Below, one piece after another: positions 29,446-41,276 of a stretch of DNA of 64,000 bases. The notes below the pieces were generated by a model. The model was given only the letters and a program-made list of their open reading frames with translations, had not been told where the DNA came from and did not search any database. The stretch's first letter is position 1, and every line of letters begins with the position of its first letter. The translations under genes and the position numbers were made by a program. This DNA comes from Vicia villosa (lineage: Eukaryota > Streptophyta > Magnoliopsida > Fabales > Fabaceae). The stretch is taken from assembly GCF_029867415.1 (NCBI RefSeq), contig NW_026706165.1, positions 62,001 to 126,000 of the forward strand, read 5' to 3'.

Positions 29446-29586
29446 GAGAGTGGGAACAGAAAAAACAGAAATTGAAGAGTCAAAACCGTCTTTAGGTTGG
29501 TTCGGGTTGTGAGAATGGAGGCCCAGACTCGTTGTATAGGAACTCTTCTCGGCTTCTTGATATTTGCACTTCAAATATTTATTCAT

Positions 29587-32539
29587 GCACCCCCCCCCCC
29601 CACCCCTTCTTTTTAATTCATAAAAAAAAATATAAATAATAAATAGAGATTTTCAATACAAAATAGTTTTCCATTGTCATTCAAAAAAATTTTAACATTT
29701 AGTTATATCATATGAATATTTTAAAAATAAAAATGTGACTTGCCTTAGAATTTTAACATTTAGTTATATCATATGAATATTCTGTTATCAACGGAGTTAT
29801 ATTTAAGAATTTACAAATAGTCCTATATTTAAATAGTCTTATGTATGAGGAAGGAGTAAGGACAGAAGAAAAAGATTAGATATGTACCTCTAATTTTCCT
29901 ACCTTTAACTTTTCTCCATAAACCCTTTTCCAAAGAAAGCATTATAGAAGACACAAAATTAAATTTTTAGATCACATATTCTATTGAACACATTCTTCTC
30001 ATATTTCTATCTCATATTCTTAATTTTTGAAGTTGTAAGATATGGTCAAAAGACTAACTTTAAGGTCAATTGTTATGTAAGAATATGGTAATTGAATGGT
30101 CTAGAAGAGATAGGGAGTTGAATAGACCATTTCCCTAAAATCATTTTTAAAAATATTTTCTTTGAAAATTAGATTTCTACAAATGAATGTGCATATTACA
30201 TACGGAAGTGGGAGATAGCGGAGGGTTTTATAAAAGTCATGATTGGATGAATATCACATTTAATTAGGATAATTAGAAATTACAACAATGGAGAATAATG
30301 AAGTTGTATTATCAAGCAATTTAATAATTATCATGTTCAATTTTTACACACAACTTAAAATGAATTAGGTTAATTGATTGATTAATCTACTAACAAGAGT
30401 TTAAACACTCATAATCACATGAAATAAGATTCAAATAAGTAAATTCACCACAGACTTATACTTATAAATAGATAAAGTCTATTAGCATAGATCATGCAAA
30501 GGCGATAAAGAACCTAAACATGCCAATTATACACAAGTGTAAAAGATATAGGGATAAAGAGATTTGTACACTAGATTTATATTAGTTCAACGTGTTTGTT
30601 CTCGCTTTGCGCTTAGTCTAGTCATTAGTGGCGAGACATTGAAAATTTGTAGGTACTTCTACTATTTTGCGAATTAATATACATAATTTTGGTACAACGG
30701 TAATCTAGACAACAGTAAATACCTCAAATACAATTAACAATTAATTTAATACATGTCTAAATCTGGATATCCCTTCTGTTGTAGCAAAATACTCAAATTT
30801 GTTGAAATTACATTATCTTAACTTGATCTTGATCCAAATACATTCATAGACCCAAAGTTTTTCTCCAAGCTTTCGTTCTGTAGACACTTTTACTCGACTC
30901 TATTGGTTCTTTGTCTGAGCCCTTGTTCTACCCAAAGATTTTGGAAACTCTCAATTTTGTTTTGCAATTACCTTCTTTTTATACTATTGAAGTATTCAAT
31001 GGAGTACAAAATAATATTTTCTTGTTGAAATTCAATCTCCACACACCATAATCACAATATCTTTTCTTGTATGAATGAGAAACGGTTTGAATACCTGAGA
31101 AATAAAGTGTTTTCTTCTTTAAATAGGAGAAGCGATTGGCAATTGAACGTATGTGGTGAGGTGTGGGTTATGGTTAGCGTCAAATTAATTTGGATGATTA
31201 GCAAGGCACACGCACAGGGATTTCCAAGGCGTCAAATTAATTTGGATGGTTAGCAAGGCACACACGTGGAGATTTCCAAGCCATCACTTAATGTTATGTT
31301 GTTTCATTAATAGACCTTTTTCCTTAGGTCTTGTGAACATCCCAGAGCAGTTTCCCCTTGAGCCCTTGTTTTCGCTATATCAAACAAGGGTTTATGACAC
31401 ATACTGTTAATCGGCCATGAAATATATGGACATGAAAGCCTTTAATGGGATGTCTTTGTTATTTGGAATAGGTGCATTTCTCGTTAGATGTAATATTTCA
31501 CTATGATCGACTAACACATCTATGTATGCTAGTTAATGATGTTATTCCCTCTTCCTTAGAGCACTCAAGTGTTTTTGAACATTTTTTTACAAAATATCAT
31601 TCGTGGATGGTGCGTAGTGGATCATAGGATCCTTTATGGACGAATATGGTATAAAGGTCTTTTGAAGCATAATTATTACCTTTTTGCTGCCAACGACCTT
31701 CAAAAAGAGTTTTTTCTGCTTCGTATGTCTTTATTGTCTGAGAGCACTCTTATTTCAGCATTTGATCAAGTATATACAACCTTGTTTATTGGTTTAAGGC
31801 ATGTATGTTTGATTGTGTCATCTTCTTTGTGAAAAAGTTTAATGTTTTTCTTTTTTCTTTTGCTCCCTTTTTCTATGATTTCCAGAACAGTGAATGTTTA
31901 TTCTCTTACCTTCTTCCCAGGGAAATTTCTTCTATTGTTGGCATTTTTATCCAAGAGTGACAGTGTTTGAGCTTGTTTGCTTGCAATATTTTATTTGTAT
32001 TTGTTTTTTTTCACAACATTTTTAATCATGGAGATTGTGTCAACCTCGACCAGGAGGAGGTATGGATATCTCAAGTGAGTGGATGGACCAAGACCTACTT
32101 GAAACTATATTGTATTTCTCCTACAAGGGTGTTTTGGTTCATACTTTGATTTATGTAAGTCCTTCATTTGATTGGGGAGTGTTCACCCCTAACTAAGATA
32201 ACAGGGTTTTCAACCAATACAACGAGTGTTCCATCCCCTTTAATGAATGCTTATTTCATAGGTTGTCGCCTTCCTTTAAATAAGTTTTGTGAAGTCAAGA
32301 GTCTCCATCCATTTAGTTTTAATGAAGACAAATGTAAATTCAAATGATCATGGCAAAATAATGATAAAAGTCTCAAGCTCTCAACATAGTATCAAGTGTT
32401 CAAGTTATGCTCATCACATTTTTAAGACTAATTTGGATGTCTTTGATTGATCTTCTTATTTGAGGTACAATTAAGCAATATTATGTTTATACTTTTAGTG
32501 CTCAAAATTATTAACATACTCACTTGCATGCATTACAAA
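29587..32539. other. Intergenic mosaic, no gene
   Basis: A poly(C) run (29588-29606) is followed by AT-rich DNA. A 35-bp block (aacatttagttatatcatat) is duplicated near 29696 and 29756. Around 30550-30800 there is LTR-like wording (gatttgtacactagatttat). At 31178-31282 a ~52-bp unit (gcgtcaaattaatttggatg) is tandemly duplicated. The open frames at 31071, 31569 and 31967 show no domain and are probably retroelement debris. Confidence 0.45.
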
Positions 32540-33532
32540 ATTCCATTGTGTTAGCCACTGGGTTGTGCACTGTGTCAAACTAGTTTTTCACATTTTAGTT
32601 GGCGTAACCGGTTACACAGTTTATGGTAACTGGTTACACTCACGTAACCTGTTTTTTCATTGCTTCTGAAATTCAATTTTAAAGGGACGTAACCTGTTAC
32701 ACCTTTTCTCGTAACCGGTTACGGACACGGTTTTTTTCAAATTTTTTAGGAAACAATTCAGCGTAATCGGTTACACTATTTCCTGTAACTGATTACCACT
32801 AAAGCAATGGTAGTGTTTCACTTTGAATCTAAACCAAACGGATTTATTTTTGCATCCCTCAATTTTGGCACTCTTTCATTGATTCATACACTTTATGAGG
32901 GGTGTTAAGATGTTATAAATGCTCTCATTTTCAGATTTCAAATCTCACCTCTTTCATTGCAATTTAACATCATTTTTTCTCACAAATTTTTATACAAGTG
33001 TTATGATACTTAAATTTTCATAGAGATTTTTCTGCATATTATTTCATATCAATTTAGAAAAATGTATCCTTCATTCATAAACACTTGGGCACTATTATAT
33101 CATTATAAATTGCTTGTTTGAAAGAGAATATCAATCCTAGTGATTGATATATATTCATCAACTTTCTTTTTTTAAATATTTTTTAGATTTGGTTATAATA
33201 CCTTGCTGTCCAGGATTGTTGGAAGTAAGAGAATTGAGTTCGAGAGGATTGTTCTTATTTTAATTTGTTTGATTACAAGAGGATTGTTCTTGTTGGTTGT
33301 GTTAGTCTTGTACAAGTCTTAACAATAGTAAAATCTCTTTCATGTTGAAAGGGACTGGAGTACTCTCGGATTGTGAGAAGAACCATGATACATCTTTGTG
33401 TTCTTTATTTTTCCGCACTCAATTCTTTCATAGCATCACCATAAACCAGAAAAATAATTACCCTCATCACTAAAACCAGAAAAAATTTAAAGTACCTCAT
33501 TCACCCCCTCTTAGGCGCGATCTGAACTTACA
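32540..33532 (+). mobile_element. Probable 5' LTR of a Ty1/copia element
   Basis: The right edge is defined by ...gaacttaca followed at once by a TTGGCATCAGAACGGG primer-binding-like site, a variant of the initiator tRNA-Met PBS, and 48 bp later by the gag ATG. The left edge is a guess. The segment contains several gtaaccggttac palindromes at 32601-32798. Confidence 0.5.
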
Positions 33533-33579
33533 ATTGGCATCAGAACGGGTTATAGTTCAGATGTTTCTAAAGATCCGGA

Positions 33580-34370
33580 ATGGCTTCCGCAAATACAAAT
33601 CTGGTTTTCAAAGATGGTGGTAGTAATAACAAGCCTCCATTGTTTTGTGGTAAATACTTTGACTTTGGAAAATACGCATGAAGATGCATTTAGAATCTAT
33701 AGGAATAGAAGTTTGGAAAGCAATTGTAGAGGGTCATTTCGTTCCTACTAGTGTTGTTAATGGCGTCGACACTACCAAGCCCGAAAGTTCATGGGATGAA
33801 GATGATGAGACAAAAATCCTTTATGACAAGAAAGCAATAAATCTTTTTCAAAGAGCTCTTAGCATGGATGAATTCTTTTGTATTTCAACATGCATGATGA
33901 CAAAGGAAATATAGAATACATTGAAAGAAACTCATGAAGGAAACGTTGAATTTAAAATATCTAGATTGAACATGTTGAGTCAAGAATACGAGTTATTCAT
34001 AATGCAGCCCGGAGAATCAATCCTCGACTTGCAAAAAAGATTTGTGCATATGAAAAATTATTTAAAAGCTCTTGGTAAGACTCTTACTAATGATGAACTT
34101 AATCTTAAAGTGTTTAGATCTTTAACCAGGGAATGGCAACCAAAAGTAACGGCGATATTCGAAAAGAAAAGCCTATCCATAATTACTTATGCAACTTTAT
34201 TTGAAAAACTTCTAGAATATGAGAGAGAACTTGAAAGACTATAAAAGCATGAAAACCAAGAAAAGAAATCCAAAGGCATTGCTTTAAAAGTTGACTCAAA
34301 AGATGTTGAAAAAGAAGTTAATCCGGTAGAAGACGAGAAATTCATGATTCTTGTAAAAATGTTAGGTAAT
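33580..34370 (+). pseudogene. Copia gag remnant
   Basis: From ATG 33580 the frame reads MASANTNLVFKDGGSNNKPP, then continues in broken pieces with the copia gag (UBN2-type) pattern: ESIGIEVWKAIVEG, DKKAINLFQRALSMDEF, SRLNMLSQEYELFIMQPGES, FRSLTREWQPKVTAI. There are at least two stops and one frame change. The fragment ends where unrelated repeat sequence begins (about 34370). Confidence 0.8.
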
Positions 34371-34389
34371 TTTTTTGGTAATAATATTA

Positions 34390-35215
34390 ATTGAAATTAT
34401 GGTATCATATATGTGATGTCGAATGAGATGTCACGACACGATATCTGAGTTATGAACACGAATAATAACAGCGACAATAAACGTGCAAAAAGTAAATAAC
34501 ACCGCGATATGTTTACCCAGTTCGGAACAATCCTTCCTACTCTAGGGGATACCAAGCCATGATGAAATCAATATCCGATAGCATCAATTCGAAGTTAAAC
34601 AGTCCTAGTTTACCCTTCTCACTTAATCACTACCCTTCCTATGACTTCTACCTAAGACTCACCTAGGTATGAAGCCCTCCTCAAATTCCTTCCAATCACA
34701 ATCCCTGTGATAAAATATAAAAACCAAAGAAAAATACCAGAAGATACTCTTCCAGAACAAACTACTCCTTGATGCTTAAAAGCTTACGGGGATGCAAATA
34801 CTCTCCTTGTTTAAAAGCTTCAGAGATCAAAACAACATTCAACACCTAAAGGTTTGTGAATGTACACATATGGAACACATAGAAAAATAAGGATTTCTTA
34901 ACCCTAAAACAAATAATATCAGTTCCACACCTAAACTAGGTTATAGCCCTTTTATTTATAGATATGTCTTTTTCTGGGTTGGGCTTCAAATGCAGCAGTG
35001 AGGTTGCCGAAATTCTGCTACTTGTTCTCCAAGAAATTAGGTCTTTAATCCAATCTTTCCTATAATGTCTCCAATAATAGACAGCATATAAATCTTCTGA
35101 TTGAATCCATCTTGGTAAAAATATCAGCTAATTGATTTCTTCGAATATTCTGAGCTAAAACAAAGATTCTTGTAGCAAATAAAGCTGCCTGATCCTCTTT
35201 TGAGGTCATTTTTTG
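34390..35215 (-). mobile_element. 3' end of a second copia element, reversed
   Basis: On the minus strand, from about 35208, a frame reads SKEDQAALFATRIFVLAQNI followed by NQLADIFTKMDSIRR, the extreme C-terminus of copia pol. The remainder down to 34430 resembles a copia LTR, containing tttacccagttcggaacaat. It lies inside or beside the plus-strand copia fragment, so it is probably a nested insertion. Confidence 0.6.
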
Positions 35216-36655
35216 TACACATGTTATTTACCTTATATATTTTGTGAATAAATTTTAAAATCCCAAAAATCTTATTTATTTGACCAACTTTTAATTAAAT
35301 TAAAATCAATACTTTTATGACTTTTAAAAGACCTTTAAATCAAATATTTTAAAAATGATTTCTTCACCAAATATTTTGATCAAGCTTGTGTGATTCTTTT
35401 AGGGTTCAACTTAGCTTCCTTTGAAGTTCATACCATGATCCCTTAGTTGTCTACCTAGGATTTATTCAACTTTTAAAATGTTTAGGCTTAGTGCACATAA
35501 AACCCTAAATTCAAGATTCTTTGATCTTTCCCTTGATTTCAATGCAATATCATGTTGACGTTAACTTGTTGCCATGATCTCTCCTTGTTCACTTGTATAC
35601 ACATGATGGTTGATTTACATCATTATACTATATAATTTGGTTATGCTTTTATCTTTTTGTGTGTGTGTGTGTGTGAATATATATCATTGTTGAACTAACC
35701 CCACATACATGAGTTATTCATCCATCATCACATCATACTCATACATACATGATATGATCTTGAGGTATGTCATCCCTTTTATTCATAACCTTTTATATTT
35801 GAGTTTATTTACATTGATATCTTAACTCACTTTTGTTTGTATTCATGATACACATAACATGTCTCACACACCACTTGAGATGCTTACCTTATATGTTTGC
35901 TTAAGATGTTTGATTCCTCATTGTTGCTTAAAAATCCAAAGGAATGAGAATGATATTGACTAAAAATGTCAAGGTACTCACTCTCTTTTCATCATCTTTT
36001 ACTTTATGCTTTGTATTGTTAAAGCTTAGCATTTCCTCTCTATTTTAAAAATGGTTTTATATTGTTAAAGTTCAACCTCTTTTAAATCAACCTTGGTTTT
36101 GTATTGTTAAAGCTCAACCACCACTCTTTTAAATCACTTTTGCCTTGTATTATTAAAGCTTGACACCTTTTAAAACTTGTTCAGTATTGTTAAAGCTTAA
36201 CATTTTAAAAATCCATTGACAATTGTTAATGCTCAAGACCCAAAAAGATTTTTGCCACTATGGCTATTTTATTTTCCTTTTAAGAGGAACTACAAATGCT
36301 CTGACTTCCCTATTGCACAAAAGGGGTATGTAGGCATAAAATACGATGTCTTGCCGAGCATAACAAAATTCTTTTCTCACCATCCCACTCCTTTTTTTTC
36401 ACAAAACAACAATTATAACAATAACAACAATAATATATATTTCAAAGAGGTTCCTGTAGAGTACTACAGATGTGAGGGGTGCTAATATATTCCCTTTGCA
36501 TAACCAACCCCCGAACCTAAGATCTTTGTTTATTTTATTAGTTTTTATTTAAAAACTTCTTTGGGTTTTACTTTGTTGTTTTCTCATTTCCTTTGGAAAC
36601 AATAAAACGGGGGGGTAACTTTCACTAATATATGAGCTGGGTCAATCCAATAGCC
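35216..36655 (+). mobile_element. Ogre-like Ty3/gypsy LTR fragment
   Basis: Repeated words tattgttaaagctcaac lead to ggaactacaaatgctctgac, ggggtatgtaggcataaaat and cgatgtcttgccgagc, then ataaccaacccccgaacct. To my knowledge this ordered wording is typical of legume Ogre-type LTRs. A (gt)n run is at about 35658-35674. No internal coding region accompanies it, so it is a solo or truncated LTR. Confidence 0.5.
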
Positions 36656-36659
36656 TCAG

Positions 36660-37020
36660 TCTCAATTTTTCACCGCTACAATATAAGCAAATTTCCAAAT
36701 TTAGTGCTTAAGACCAAAGAGTATCGCATTTAATTGGACAACAATAAAGGAAAAATTCTTGGCATTGGCAAAGTTGGAACACCACCTTTCACATCCATTG
36801 AAGATGTACTTTATGTTGAATGACTAAAGCATAATCTTCTAAGCATAAGCCAACTTTAAAACAAATGCTTAAAAATCAAATTCACTAAAGATGGATGTTT
36901 GATTGAAGATGAAGCCACCCATGAGATAAAACTCAAAGGTAAAAGAATTAACAACATTTTTATGATATGTTTAGATGATTTATCTTTGAAAAAATGTCTC
37001 ATGGTGAACAACAATGGATC
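36660..37020 (+). pseudogene. Copia protease/gag-pol junction fragment
   Basis: A broken frame reads GKILGIGKVGTPPFTSIEDV, then LKHNLLSISQL, DGCLIEDEATHEIKLKGKRI and NNIFMICLDDLS, the segment after the copia protease. It has the same orientation as the gag remnant at 33580-34370. The two may be parts of one element split by later insertions (34390-36655). Confidence 0.65.
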
Positions 37021-37433
37021 ATGGCTTATAAAATGTCTCATGGTTTAAATAATAAAGTTCAGTCTTTCCTAGCATGTAATATTTATATTATATTATATTC
37101 TGGTGTAACCGTAACTCTTAATAGTTTTGCTCATTCTATTGAGATACTGAGCCAAAGGGTCATTTTTCTTCTCTATGATTCTTTATGTTCACTATTGTTA
37201 ACATTAATTACATAAAAGTAGTTATACAATCTAGGTTGAAGCTTGTAATGGACAATTTTTGAGTTAAAAAAATATGATAAATAAGCTGAGTTGAATTCTA
37301 GATAAAGGTTGACAAACCTTTCTCTCAAAATCATCTCATTAGATAAAATGAGAATCATCAATTTAATATAAAGAGACTTAATAACATCAAAATTTTAAAT
37401 AAATATTGACGTAAAAGAAGGTACTCCTTCCGT

Positions 37434-37703
37434 TTTTTATTATAAGTCGTTTTGAAAAAAAATTGTATTTAAATATAAGTCGCTTTACAATTCCAATGAA
37501 TAATTAATGTTACTTTTCCTATTATATCCTTAAATATTTATTATTTTCTCTCCTTTCAATTATATAAATTTATTTTCCATATGTCATTAATGAAGGATAA
37601 TTTTGTAAAAACCTTCATAATTTCTCATTTTCATACAACAATTATTATTTTTCTTAAACTGTGTGAAAAGTCTAAAACGACTTATAATAAAAAACGGAGG
37701 GAG
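37434..37703. mobile_element. Stowaway-type MITE, 270 bp
   Basis: Begins CTCCTTCCGTTTTTTATTAT and ends in the inverted ATAATAAAAAACGGAGGGAG, flanked by TA duplications (37432-37433, 37704-37705). The inner words aagtcgtttt / aaaacgactt extend the inverted repeat. Confidence 0.9.
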
Positions 37704-37705
37704 TA

Positions 37706-38132
37706 TCAAATATGTATAAATACTAACATAAATGAGAAACTTATAGATCATCTAAGTCTGTGGTTGGATTGATGGTGAACAAAATTGATTATGACAGAAT
37801 TAAGTTTGGTAGAATTGATTTTAACACAATTTAGTTTAATAGAATGGAGTTGTGTTTGGATTCATTATGTAAAAGTGGATTAAACAACAAATTTCAATAA
37901 AAAAATCACCTTTAAACTTAGAGGCTACAAATTATAACTTCAAATAGAATTAATTTTTAAGGCCATAATCAATTTTTTTTTCAGAATTACCAAACACCTC
38001 AAAATCACTCCTAAATCACTTTTATATTTCTAGAATTGCTTTTGACAATTTCAAAAATCAATTCAAACCTGCTATAAATGTCTTATCAATACTGCATTTA
38101 AATCTATACTTTGGAGGAGTAATTCAATTAAA
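37706..38132. other. AT-rich spacer
   Basis: No gene. Contains repeated agaattgatttta-like words that could be an old MITE, without clear ends. Confidence 0.3.
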
Positions 38133-39398
38133 TTGTATGATTTTAAGAACATCTAAAATTTAGAGCTTTGAGTTTGAGTTCTTGAATACAAAGAATACAT
38201 GCCATTTAGACAAATTTATGAATAATAAAAATAAAACATCATGTTTAATTTTATTCAACACAATAATCATATCACTTTGTAGGGGTGGCAAAACGGGCCG
38301 CCCGCCCCGCCCGCCGCTCGCCCCGACTTATGCCTGCCAAAAAACAAGCGGGGCGGGCATGTCCGCCAAGTAAAATGGGCATAAAAATCATTCCGCCCTG
38401 CCAAGATGGCAGGTTGGCGGGCGGCGGACTTACCCGCCTATTCTTATTTATATATTTTTTTAATAGATTAATAGTCTTTTTTTACCTTTTAATTAAACTT
38501 TTCACTTATTTTTTAAAACATTTTTTTATAAAAGCGACTTTTTAACAAATTTACTTAAAAAAATATTACATGTATTTATAAATAAATGTATAAAATAAAC
38601 CATCAAGAATTACAATTACTAGAATTAACTAAAAAAATAGTGAATTTTGGAGGAGGGGCGGACTTTGGCGGGCGACGGGCTTTGACGGGGCAGGTATGGC
38701 GGGCTTTGGCGGGGCGGGCTTTGTATGATTTTAGGAACATCTAAAATTTAGAGCTTTGAGTTCTTGAATACAAAGAATACATGCCATTTAGACAAATTTA
38801 TGAATAATAAAAATAAAACATCATGTTTATTTTATTCAACACAATAATCATATCACTTTGTAGGGGTAGCAAAACGGGCCGCCCGCCCCGCCCGCAGCTC
38901 ACCCCGCCTTATGCCCGCCAAAAAACGAGCGGGGCGGACATGCCGGCCAAGTAAAATGGGCATAAAAATCATGTCCGCCCCGCCAAGATGGCGGGTTGGC
39001 GGGCGGCGGGCTTACCCGCCTATTTTTATTTATATATTTTTTAATAGATTAATAGTCTTTTTTTACCTTTTAATTAAACTTTTCACTTATTTTTTAAAAC
39101 AATTTTTTATAAAAGCAACTTTTTAACAAATTTACTTAAAAAAATATTACATGTATTTATAAATAAATGTATAAAATAAACCATCAAGAATTACAATTAC
39201 TAGAATTAACTAAAAAAATAGTGAGTTTTGGAGGAGGGGCGGACTTTGGCGGGCGGCGGGCTTTGACGGGGCAGGTATGGCGGGCGGCGGGCTTTGGCGA
39301 GCGGCGAGTCTAAAATCCCAACCCAACACGCCATTTTTTGGCGGGTGCGCGGACTGGCCCGGCGGGCCACGGCCCGTTTTGCCACCCCTATCACTTTG
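38133..39398. mobile_element. hAT-type MITE with partial tandem duplication
   Basis: The complete copy is 38871-39390. It begins TAGGGGTAGCAAAACGGGCC, ends GGCCCGTTTTGCCACCCCTA, and is flanked by the 8-bp duplication TCACTTTG (38863-38870 and 39391-39398). A second left part (38280 to about 38723) precedes it together with the same ~145 bp of left flank, giving a ~591-bp tandem duplication (38133 and 38724 start alike: ttgtatgatttta). The interior is G+C-rich at the ends (gggcggcggg words). The short open frames here are by-products. Confidence 0.85.
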
Positions 39399-39728
39399 AG
39401 CGCAAGGCTTTAAATTTTTAGCATTGAATTGAAAGCTATTATTATATAAATCACGCCTATAAAATTTCACATCAATCAAAAATTATTTGATATATTAAAG
39501 TGAATTATCAAAATTATCAGTTTTCATGAACTTTTGTCAGACGTTAGTTTCTATGCATCTCGTTGACATGTCAAATAATTTCCGATTGATGTTAAATTTT
39601 ATAGACGTGATCTATTTGTTAATATATATCTATCAATTCAATAGTAAATTTTGTTATACGAATATGCGGTAAAGAATTATCAAAAATGTCATGTTACTAT
39701 GTTTGACATTTTGATGTCATTTAATTTG

Positions 39729-39732
<4 letters not shown>

Positions 39733-39781
<49 letters not shown>
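39733..39781. repeat. (TA)n microsatellite
   Basis: About 48 bp of TA repeat just before the SINE tail. It gives Tyr-Ile frames without coding value. Confidence 0.95.
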
Positions 39782-39785
<4 letters not shown>

Positions 39786-39795
39786 GAGGGTTATA

Positions 39796-39954
39796 TTTTT
39801 TTTTTTTTTTTGGTTTATAACCACCGGTTTAGTCCGGTTCGGGGGAACAGCTCTGGCATCAAGTGGGTCAAGCCCCCTCCCGATCGCAGTTGCGGGGGAT
39901 CGAACCGTGGTTCTCCCTACCAAGTCCAGCGCCAATCACCACTAGACCCACTTG
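39796..39954 (-). mobile_element. tRNA-derived SINE
   Basis: On the minus strand the element starts near AAGTGGGTCTAGTGGTG. It has an RNA polymerase III A box (TAGTGGTGATTGG, 39932-39944) and a B box (GGTTCGATCCC, 39896-39906) at tRNA-like spacing, a ~100-bp unrelated body, and a 3' A-run (T-run 39796-39811 on the plus strand). This is the standard structure of a plant SINE; no full tRNA fold is present. I did not identify the named family or a target duplication. Confidence 0.75.
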
Positions 39955-40215
39955 TTTTTATGAAGGTCTATTTTAGCAAGCTTTAACTACAAAATGGTTA
40001 AATGCACCTTAAGGTGCATGTTGCTAAAATAGACCTTCATAAAAATAAGTGGGTGTATTATAGCAAACCCCACAGGGGTTTGCTATAATACACCCACTTA
40101 TTTTTATGAAGGTGTGTTTTAGTAAGTTTTAACTAAAAAATACTTAAATACACCCTAAGGTGCATGTTGCTAAAATAGACCTTTATAAAAATAAGTGGGT
40201 CTATTGTAGCAAAAC

Positions 40216-40216
<1 letters not shown>
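39955..40216. repeat. Foldback element with perfect 38-bp palindrome
   Basis: A block gtttttatgaaggtctattt...ttgctaaaatagaccttcat occurs repeatedly in both orientations. At the centre, 40034-40071 and 40075-40112 are perfect inverted repeats (ccttcataaaaataagtggg.../...cccacttatttttatgaagg) separated by 3 bp. It borders the SINE on one side and a (TA)n array on the other. Superfamily undetermined. Confidence 0.8.

Positions 40217-40303
<87 letters not shown>
40217..40303. repeat. (TA)n microsatellite
   Basis: About 85 bp of TA dinucleotides adjoining the foldback element. Confidence 0.96.
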
Positions 40304-41276
40304 CATTGTAAAACTTAATATATATGATGACATATCTAATACTATACATTCGTATAAAAAATTCATCATTAGATCGAAAAATATTACCATAAAGATCACG
40401 TCCATAAAATTCAACATCAATTAAAAATTATTTGATATATTAAAAAGGTGAACTAAAATTAACCGTTATGAAAAAAATTTGTATATTAATTTTTATGCAT
40501 CTCATTAAATAATTTCCAAATAATGTTAAAGTTTATATTCATAAAATCTATAATCTATATAATAGTAGCTTTCAGTTTTATTATAAATATATATTGCGTG
40601 TAGGAAATTTAGCTTTAAGAGTAGAAGTTCATTGTTGTTCATATAATAACATGTCAGATCATAATTTCATAAAACCTACTTCATATTTGGAATTTTTTTT
40701 TTGAATAACAAGTTTTTTAAAAAAAATTTCAGAAATAACCAACTTTTCAAAAAAATTCCCCAAATGTCACTTTTTTACTACCTGCACCACGTTGTCGCCA
40801 GGGGGGGTGGCGACAACACTAAGCCCAGAACGTCATCGCCAGTGGGCCTGGCGCCTACATGCAAATTTTAGATGTTGTCGCCACCCCCCTGGCGACAACA
40901 CCCCCCCATATTTTTTTTTTCTTTTTTTTTGTTATTTTTTTTCTTTAACATATTTCCCTCTAAATTTTTTATATTATATTTTTCAAATATTCTTTCAACA
41001 TTCAACATGATTTTTTTATGTAAATTTTTTTTTCATGGTATTATATTTTCGGTAATTTTTTACTTTCAACATTAATGTTTTCGGTAATATTTTCTCTTTA
41101 TTGTTTGTAAATATTATTGGTTCCAAATATTTTTTCCATGGTAATATTTTCTTTCAATATGTATCATGAATTCATTATTTTTTTGGTAATTTTTTTTGTG
41201 TTGTAACCCATAAAATTTATAAAAAAAAGTTCATTTCATTGAAAAAGTAAATTACAAATATCATCGAAACTAAAAA

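Noticed and set aside
29588..29606. Poly(C) tract as a functional site
   Set aside because: A simple homopolymer without partner motif; possibly length-variable.
38285..39479. Pro/Ala/Arg-rich open frames on both strands
   Set aside because: They arise from the G+C-rich hAT MITE ends and change frame between the two duplicated copies.
39894..39950. tRNA gene
   Set aside because: The A and B boxes are present but no cloverleaf arms or acceptor stem can be formed; the A tail marks a SINE.
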